From Amblyornis subalaris (lineage: Eukaryota > Chordata > Aves > Passeriformes > Ptilonorhynchidae): a stretch of DNA of 64,000 bases. The notes under the pieces are model-generated. The model was given only the letters and a program-made list of their open reading frames with translations, made no database searches and was not told the origin of the DNA. Numbering within the stretch: the stretch's first letter is position 1; each line of letters starts with the position of its first letter. The stretch spans positions 3,479,081 through 3,543,080 of the forward strand of contig JACAXG010000074.1 of assembly GCA_018881555.1 (NCBI GenBank), given 5' to 3'. Position numbers and translations under genes: made by a program. Positions 57,901-64,000 of this stretch are shown here, in pieces.

Positions 57901-59519
57901 GTTTAAAGACCTTGTTTTCCACAGTCGCNGTCCCTGAGCCCGTCTTTGCCAACGCTGGCATCTGATGGGGCAGGCTGGGTACNAGCGCACAGATGTTTGC
58001 GGAGCGATGCGAAATCTGCTTCCCATGCCATGGCCGGATAACCCCACTCTGCTCCCAGCTGTGCTCAGTCTCACTCGTGTTTACCATCCACAAGTGGGAG
58101 CAAACAGCCTGCCCCCGCTGCTTGAGAACGAGGAGGAAAAGGGGCTCCTCTACGTGCGGTTTCTATGTCTCTTCCTAAACAGTGTTTTGAAACAGTTCTG
58201 ATCTTCTTGACACTTTACCAGCTACTAAAAGGATANTTAACTCTATCCCAACTGAAACCAGGACAGAGAGCAAGACATCCTCATATTTTGTTTAAAGACA
58301 AGATACCAAACCCGTTCCAAACAGAAACAGCTGTGATAACTAGATGTCCAGAACAGGCAGAAAGCTGCAGTTTGAAATATTGATAGCAGCAGCCAACACA
58401 ATTTTTAAACTGTGAAATGAATGGATCTAAACACTATTTTTTCTTTATACTTGCAGCCACAGAATTCACAGCCATTTCATTTTAAAATAAGTGGGTTTAG
58501 TTTGATGAGAGGATTTAAAGAACAAAAGATGCCTGGCAAAATCATAATAGGTATTTTTAAAGATTAGAAAAAAAAACAATAGAAGGAGGTGCTCTTGGGG
58601 ACACCCTGAGCAATGACATCTATTTACCGAGTCCTTTAGATAGTACTAAGAATAAGAAACCAAAATTACAAGAAAACCGTGACAGTCACAATTTTTGTTG
58701 CAGAAGATGATCAAAAGGTAAAANGTTTGAAGATTGCATTCACTCTGCAATTAAAATATCTAGGTAGAGCTCCGGTTTTCTCAGAGTTGTAACCAAATTC
58801 CCTACTGGGACAAATAAATTGATTTTTCCATTAGTTGCAATGAAACAGTGATTTGATCCTTTCCTAAATTCTCACACTCAAACTGGACATATTCCACCCA
58901 TTGTTTTATATGCCTTCAAAATCTGAATAAGCTGAGCAGCACCTGGAAATCACAGCCCAGGTTCCACTCTTTTTCCNAAGTGGTCCAAGTGCCTGGAGCT
59001 CAGCAGTGACAATCTGCCACATAAAAATCTCAATGAAGTGATAAAGCTAAAAGAAAGAAACCAAACTTTGTGGTTTAAACATTGTTTTACATTCCTTGAA
59101 TCGGAGTTCAGAGAGGCACTGCTAGAGGTGGGCATTGTCGCTTAGGGGTTTGATTGCTGGTGTNAATCAGTAAAGCTTCTCTAAATGGNGTCAAATCCTT
59201 TCTCCTTCATCACAGCACCTGCTACGTTTGCCAAAGCAGGTTAATAACACTGTTGTCTTTATATAGGTGGGGAAACTGAGGCATCCAGAATCTACTCATC
59301 CGGCCAGTGTCAATTAGTGCGGGAAGCAGCCGAAGCAAAAATAAAATAAAAAAATTTCAGATTCAACAGAGATCTTTTTAAACAGAGACACCACAACTTC
59401 ATGGAATAGAGGTGCAATTACTCAGACAACATATGATTTCATGCAAATAGGAGTAAATAATTCTGAGCACCTACCGGGACAGTTGAAATCCAGAGGAAGA
59501 TCACACAGATGGTCCACAT
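39941..59519 (-). CDS. SCTR: Secretin receptor (class B1 GPCR), 13 coding exons
   Basis: Coding exons in transcript order are 59475-59519, 55808-55913, 51516-51626, 47598-47701, 47209-47306, 46094-46226, 45130-45283, 44980-45040, 44367-44436, 41608-41699, 41376-41514, 41157-41198 and 39941-40117. They total 1332 nt and encode 443 aa (human about 440). All sites are GT-AG and phases match. Lengths of 106, 98, 133, 154, 61, 70, 92 and 42 nt are those I associate with class B receptors. Exon 1 gives a signal peptide ([15 protein letters not shown]). The hormone-binding ectodomain has Cys23, 36, 53, 62, 76, 94 and 110, with [11 protein letters not shown] (56-66) and YRNCTSEGW (91-99). TM1 is at about 131-153, followed by RNYIHMHLF (161-169) and [13 protein letters not shown] (172-184). 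The TM3 cysteine is C202 and its ECL2 partner C272 (CWD). Other family marks are EGLYLHTLL (223-231), WWIIRGP (282-288), [14 protein letters not shown] (326-339) and [10 protein letters not shown] (364-373). Binding of secretin and Gs/cAMP signalling are family knowledge. Compared with the remembered human protein, ECL3 is about four residues longer and the C-tail diverges. Confidence 0.97.
50362..50376 (-). promoter_or_regulatory. CTCF-like motif in SCTR intron 3
   Basis: The minus strand reads CCACTAGAGGGAACT, preceded by GG, which matches the CTCF core at 14 of 15 positions by my count. It lies in the 3.8-kb intron between exons 3 and 4. Its orientation is convergent with the plus-strand motif at 22785-22799, the arrangement that favours loop anchoring. 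Confidence 0.55.
52141..52224 (+). repeat. CR1 LINE fragment, 3' end
   Basis: The plus strand carries the last 80 or so bases of a CR1 element: the palindromic CCCTGCTTGAGCAGGG, then TTGGACCAGATGACG and CCCTTCCAGCCTCACCCATT, ending ATTCTGCAATTCTGTGA. It is strongly 5'-truncated and lies in the SCTR intron between exons 2 and 3, in antisense orientation to the gene and about 50 bp from the SINE at 52273-52406. Confidence 0.9.
52273..52406 (-). repeat. tRNA-Ile-derived SINE, TguSINE1-like
   Basis: On the minus strand, 52406-52333 aligns over 74 nt with tRNA-Ile(AAT): GATTAGCTCAGCTGGTTAGA in the D arm (A box), the anticodon loop CTAATAA, and a T arm with GGTGTGATCC in place of the usual B box GGTTCGATCC. 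The 5' acceptor strand does not pair with the 3' strand (ACAGGCC), so this is not a working tRNA. The 3' flank continues CATTCACTCAAGAGTTG and ends near GAATATCCCATGATTT, which resembles the CR1-like tail of the passerine TguSINE1 family as I remember it. It sits in the SCTR intron between exons 2 and 3, on the same strand as the gene. Confidence 0.75.
56031..56100. repeat. 20-bp tandem repeat, about 3.5 copies
   Basis: Units of CAATTTCCTTGAAATACAGA start at about 56031, 56051 and 56071, with a partial fourth unit at 56091. The third copy is diverged (GGAAAACAGT). It lies in SCTR intron 1, about 120 bp upstream of exon 2 in transcript order. A donor-like GTAAGT on the minus strand is adjacent (55975-55980), but the frame between them does not encode the expected receptor segment. 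Confidence 0.85.
56865..56903. repeat. AT/ATGT microsatellite
   Basis: This imperfect alternating purine-pyrimidine run of TATA and TGTA units lies in SCTR intron 1. It is a simple repeat with no evident function. Confidence 0.8.
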
Positions 59520-62500
59520 AGTCAATCACAGTCTGTTTTCTTCATCCCTCATGCATCACAGGTCACTAGGCTGTTTGTATGCTCTCCAGCGTGGTTCCTA
59601 GCTCTTTTCACTTCATCCTTTTCCCTCCTTGCTTTTTTTTCCTTCCCAGCTTTGACCATCCTTAGCCAATGTTTCTCTCCAGCTGCTGAGCTCTAGAGAG
59701 CATCAACAGTGACAGGACACCCCCTCCCGTCCACCCTGCAAGCTCTCCTCCTCCTTTGCAGAAGCGCCCTGTCCCAAGAATTACAGCACCTCTCTTGAGC
59801 ATGTTCCTACTGTTGTCTGCCTCCCTTCCTGGCTATTATCCACTGTTATCGATGGGTGTCACTGGGGAATGATCATTCCTCATGCTCCCACGATAAGGGA
59901 CCAAGCAGGACTCCCGTGTAAGATGTCAGCCCCACAGTGGCAGGGGCAATCAATCAAGGGGAAGTACAGCCCTGGAATAAGTGCTCTGCTGAGACACTGA
60001 GTTAAAGGAATGCAATTCAGGCTGCCTGCACTGCTTCTGCTCTCAACAGCTCTGCACATGCCTCCCACAGCGAGTACACATCTCTGAGAGACAGAAATCA
60101 GGAAACTGGCAGATCCTGCTGCAGGTGAGCCAGCTGCCTGTGTGTCCCACCAAGTCCAGCTGAGCACAGCTACCAGAGCCAAAGACAATCTCGAGTCTGG
60201 GGCAAACAGGGGATCTGCACTTCCCACTCCTTCCAAAGAGGACTCCAAATGCTCCCTGGACTTCGCCCTCTTATCCAGCATCTGGAGAAACAGCCAGTCT
60301 GCATTTCATCCCAATGCTATAGGCTGCAAGGTGTCATCGTGTTTGGANCCCACTGGTACCTCATTGTTGGGATGTAGATGCCCACCATTCTGGATTCCTC
60401 AAAGACAGTTCCTCAGCAGTCCCCTCCTCTGGCAGCAGAGCACTCTTTGTTGTTCCCAGTTTTGTTTCTGTGGCAAAACTGTTGTAAAGGGGCTGTGTGC
60501 TCNCCTGGGTGTGAGCTCCCAGCTGCTAAGGCAGGCATTCCAAACCCTTGCCAAGTTCACTTGTAGCACAATACTGAATATGGCTTTGAAAAAGGGCCAA
60601 AGCTTGCACTGTGTACCAGTGCACTTTCTCAAAGCACGACAATCCTAAGCTTGTCTCAAAACATCTTTTACCACTTATTCCAATTTACCACCCCCCATTA
60701 CCCCAGANAGCGCAAATTTGATGAAGGGCTGCCCAGTACACAGACCTGCTCCAGGTCTACCAGTAAAGNCAATGACCGTGGCTAGGAAACGTATGGCTAA
60801 TTACCTGTGCACTGAAGATCCAGCCATTGGATTAAACAAGTCATCTGCCGAGTAGCACAATGAAGGAATTTGGGTTTCCTAGTGAGTGCTGTCCTTTCCA
60901 TGCCCACTCTGACTCCGGCTCATCTCTATATGTGCTCCCAAGGGTCACTGAGTTGCAATGCTNCCTGTTTCCCTACACACCACCCTCGTCTCTCCCCACA
61001 GCCCCAGAGCAGCAGTCAGGCAAGCAGCAGCATTTGCTCTAACCCCACACTAGCTCAGTCCTGTTCAGCCACCACGCTCACACAGCATCCTTTCCCCCAA
61101 AAATGGCAAATATTTCAGTCTTCCTTGCCCCTGTCCACACTAAACTTGTAGTGACTTTCATTTCCCGAAGATATTTGCTTCCCCACAGAGTTTGGTTGAA
61201 AACGGCCAAAGGGTTAAACAAGCTGTTAAAAGGGGGTCTGAGAGGCAGCCAGATAATGTCGCTGTAGTAGTCTGAAGAAACCACACTGGCAATGCTGCAT
61301 CATCTCGGTGGGGTGCCAAGCCCTTCTCTCTCATCCTTTGGCTGAAGGAATATTCTGTTGTTCCATTTGTATTGTAACAGCTTACCCTGAAAGCCAGCAC
61401 TCTTGCTTGCATTTGTGTAATCGAGGGAGCTTTGCTCCTGAATGTACTTTGGAGTGTGGGGCGTTTTCTGAACCAGGCCCAGGAGTTTGGAGAGTCGATT
61501 TTGGATTTAAACACCAACGCTGTGAAAGAATATTTTGTGACNCTCCCATTTTATTGATGTGCAGGCTGAGCGTTTGAAAGAAGCTGGATGCAAAACAAAA
61601 CCTGGGAAATTCTCACCTGTTCAAATCATTGCTTGACTCACAGCAGATGTCAGCCCAGTGGGACAGACAGTGAGGGCTGGGAAAGCTGAGAGCAGCAGCA
61701 GACTACAGAGAATTATTACCAAGAATTCACATAGCCCCAAATGAGTTGTTTGTTTAATTAAACAATGGCTGTGTGCATTTACTTTTATACCTACTCAGTA
61801 TATCCCTTGTAAATTTGTCACAGCTGTTATTTCTTTCAAGTCTGATATCTAAACCAGGAGAGAAACATCCAAATTTGTTCACACAATTGCGAAGGCCTTT
61901 AACTTGAGGCGTAAATAAAAGAAATTACTTTGCTTTGTATTGCTCTGATTGTAGTATTGTTTACTTATCAAACACTAACCAACTTTGATTATAAATATTT
62001 ATTTCTTAATNCTTAAAATTTCCATTAGTGCTTGAAATAACTAATTTTTCTCCTCCCTTTGCTAAATAATTAAATTGTTTGCAATGCCTCTGTTACAGCT
62101 TGACAACCACNCCACATATTTTTCATCTGACATTTGGAATACAGACACAAAACTGAGAAGACAATCACTTATTTATATCCTGGTTCACAATCTTTATTTA
62201 TACCAGCCTTCCCAGGGAAATCTGCAGNTTTGTTGGCTGCTAACCCCCTCTTTTCACCTCCCTTTTCCACTCATTTGCTACCGCCCAGGAAACCTTACAG
62301 AGTGCTTCTCCAGAAGTGCATCATATTTAGACCTCTGAAGTGGAAGCAGACATGGATTTTAGTTTACACTCGATTATCACTGTCCAAACAGACTGATGTG
62401 TACGTGACTTGTGAGAAGAAATACATTCTATTTTAACTCTATGTTAGAAAAACTGAAAGTGAATACTTTTCTTCTTAAAATTTGTAAGGCAAAAAACTAT

Positions 62501-63100
62501 TCCGTAAATATTACAGGCTTTATATATTAAGCCTGTATTTAAGNCATCATGTCAAGGGTGTAGGAATCATTTTTCCTAACCAACAGCAATTACATCGTAC
62601 TAAGTATGGGAACTATGTTCTGAAATCTGGATTTTACGATCTGAAGGTTTTTTATGTAAACCGAATGTTGCACTACTTTTGGTCACATTTTACCTCTGTT
62701 AGAAAAACCAAAAGTGAATAATTTTATTCTTAGTCCAGATTGCGTGTCTGAAGGGTAAAAAAAAAAGCTTTGCTTTCCATTCTCCCCTGTACCCAATTAG
62801 GTAAAAAAAAAAAAGTAATTTATGTGTGATATGAAAAATACAGTGAAGAAAGGTTTTCAGGATTATTTTTTCAAGGGATGGCTCTTTAATGCTGAAAGCG
62901 AGAACATATAAGTACTGAGGGGGAAAAGAGAAAAAGGGGTTTTTTTAAAAAAAAACATTGTAACACAACTTTCNAGATCTGTTTTAAACCAAATAAGAAC
63001 AGTTTATGTGTTAATAGATGTGAGTTTTTAAAGAGAAAGGAGTGCCTCTGCAACGACTGTGGCCACACTGGGAATCCTGGAAACGACGCTTACTCGGGAA
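59520..63100. other. Gap between SCTR and the right-hand CpG island
   Basis: This holds the SCTR 5' flank, which is not CpG-rich and shows no clear TATA box, followed by about 3.5 kb without a recognisable gene or repeat. Open frames of up to 168 codons (60142-60648) have no family similarity. In human the neighbour is CFAP221 in head-to-head orientation with SCTR. Confidence 0.5.
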
Positions 63101-63106
63101 AAAGGG

Positions 63107-63136
63107 AAAAAAAAAAAAAAAAAAAGAAAAAAGAAG
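63107..63136. repeat. Poly(A)-rich low-complexity run
   Basis: A run of nineteen A bases is followed by interrupted A/G sequence. It borders the right-hand CpG island and is a likely source of length errors in assembly. Confidence 0.85.
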
Positions 63137-63242
63137 TTGGTGTTCCTCTTTTCTGTACTTTGGCCATCAGAGGAGCTGAAGTGCCGCTGTGGGATCCCGC
63201 CNAGCCCCAGCCGCGAGTGGTGCGGCCCGGCGCGGCTGCCCC

Positions 63243-63255
63243 GTTGCCGAGCGAC
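63243..63255 (+). promoter_or_regulatory. RFX X-box-like motif
   Basis: GTTGCCGAGCGAC fits the X-box form GTNRCC-N-RGYAAC with one mismatch in the second half-site. RFX factors bind such sites in promoters of ciliary genes, which agrees with the expected neighbour CFAP221. It could still be a chance match in a GC-rich region. Confidence 0.4.
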
Positions 63256-63307
63256 CGCCGCGGGGCCGCCGTGAGGGAAGGGCCGGGCCGGGNCGCGCCG
63301 CGCCGGC

Positions 63308-63468
63308 GGGCTCCGGGAGGGCTGTGAGGGGAACCGGGTTGTGCCGGGGCTCCGGGAGGGCTGAGAGGGGGAACCGGGCTGTGCCGGAGCTCCGGGAGGG
63401 CTGTGAGGGGAATTGGGCTGTGCCGGGGCTCCAGGAGGGCTGTGAGGGGGAACCGAGCTTTGCCGGGG
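63308..63468 (+). repeat. 39-40-bp GC-rich minisatellite, four copies
   Basis: Units begin GCTCCGGGAGGGCTG at 63310 and 63349, and with small changes at 63389 and 63428. Each contains several G-runs (CGGGAGGG, GAGGGG, CGGG) that could stack as G-quadruplexes. It lies inside the right-hand CpG island. Because 39 is a multiple of three, the copies give spurious repetitive open frames on both strands. Confidence 0.9.
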
Positions 63469-63631
63469 TTGCGTGTACGGCCATGCGTTTTCCAGCCTCA
63501 CGCAGTTGTAATGGCGTTGCACCGCATCCCTGGGTGTGGTGAGGTGTGCGAGGAGCTCCGGGACGCGAAGGGATTACAAAGCCCAAGCGCTGACGAGAGA
63601 AGGGCGATACCCTGGTCTGAGGGCGTTTGGG

Positions 63632-64000
63632 GTGAGTTTTGCCATGAGCTTCCCAGGTTTCACGGTTCTGTTCGTGGCTTCACACACACAAAAAAGTCTC
63701 GAAAGGCACAGCTGTCGTGGGAAATCTAAGAATATCAGTTTTTCAGATATTCCACGACATTAAGGATTTGTCCTGAATTAGCCCTCTGAGGAACACACTG
63801 TTTTATTGAAGTTGGTGAGCCATGATGGCATCATCGCTCTAAGTTATCAAAAAGGTTACACCAGGAATCCTTCTCAAAGGAGACTTAAGTCTGCCTACAC
63901 CTTTTCCAACCTTGCATTCCCAATGCAGAATGCTGACCAAGAGAAGGAGGGTGGCAATGGTATAAATTAAAGTTGAACAACACAAGTGGAAAGAATGTAA
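63632..64000. other. Right edge of window
   Basis: The sequence drops back to AT-rich composition after the presumed first-exon donor, as expected at the start of an intron. No coding exon or repeat is recognised. Confidence 0.4.

Larger units (their letters stand above)
63150..63631 (+). promoter_or_regulatory. CpG-island promoter, possibly of CFAP221
   Basis: The composition changes sharply to GC- and CpG-rich at about 63.15 kb. The island contains an RFX X-box-like site (63243-63255), a G-rich minisatellite (63308-63468), and a good plus-strand donor (GTGAGT at 63632-63637) that could end a noncoding first exon. In the conserved gene order the next gene after SCTR is CFAP221 (PCDP1), a ciliary central-apparatus protein, on the plus strand. 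The assignment rests on synteny and the X-box; no CFAP221 coding sequence is visible before the window ends. Confidence 0.4.

Noticed and set aside
63028..63586. Long repetitive open frames on both strands at the right-hand CpG island
   Set aside because: They come from the 39-bp minisatellite unit, which is a multiple of three, and from GC-rich composition. They contain undetermined bases and no domain.

Overview
This window is nuclear DNA from a vertebrate, most likely a bird and probably a songbird. The evidence is intron-containing genes with consensus GT-AG splice sites, CpG-island promoters, at least three CR1 LINE fragments with the avian CR1 3' end, and a SINE with a tRNA-Ile head that resembles the passerine TguSINE1 family as I remember it. 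There are no bacterial operons, CRISPR arrays or integrated viruses that I can support.

The gene order is the conserved vertebrate block known from human 2q14.2. From left to right: about 8.9 kb of intergenic DNA with a CR1 copy; C2orf76 (UPF0538 family) on the minus strand (coding 9014-17668); a compact CpG-rich bidirectional promoter (about 19.27-19.64 kb); DBI/ACBP on the plus strand (19642-22471); an 8 kb gap without recognisable genes; TMEM37 on the plus strand (31220-32642) with its own CpG island and a long presumed 3'UTR; a gap of about 3.5 kb; SCTR, the secretin receptor, on the minus strand (39941-59519), for which all 13 coding exons were located; and at the right end a CpG island at about 63.15-63.63 kb. 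By synteny and an RFX X-box-like site, that island is probably the promoter of the next gene, CFAP221, although no CFAP221 coding sequence is visible.

I rebuilt four coding sequences exon by exon, with reading phase kept across every junction: C2orf76 (126 aa, 5 coding exons), DBI (87 aa, 4 exons), TMEM37 (197 aa, 2 exons) and SCTR (443 aa, 13 exons). The genes are neighbours rather than a pathway: an acyl-CoA carrier, an uncharacterised conserved protein, a claudin-fold calcium-channel-gamma-like membrane protein and a class B GPCR. Only C2orf76 and DBI clearly share a control region.

I did not find a new biological system. The observations most worth following are a 93-nt SCTR intron that is open and in frame, so that its retention would add 31 residues to intracellular loop 3; a convergent pair of CTCF-like motifs flanking TMEM37; a GC-rich block just after DBI with a perfect splice donor; and the SINE. 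Single isolated N bases are scattered through the window, which looks like masked ambiguous positions rather than gaps. Gene identities rest on remembered family sequences; no database search was run.
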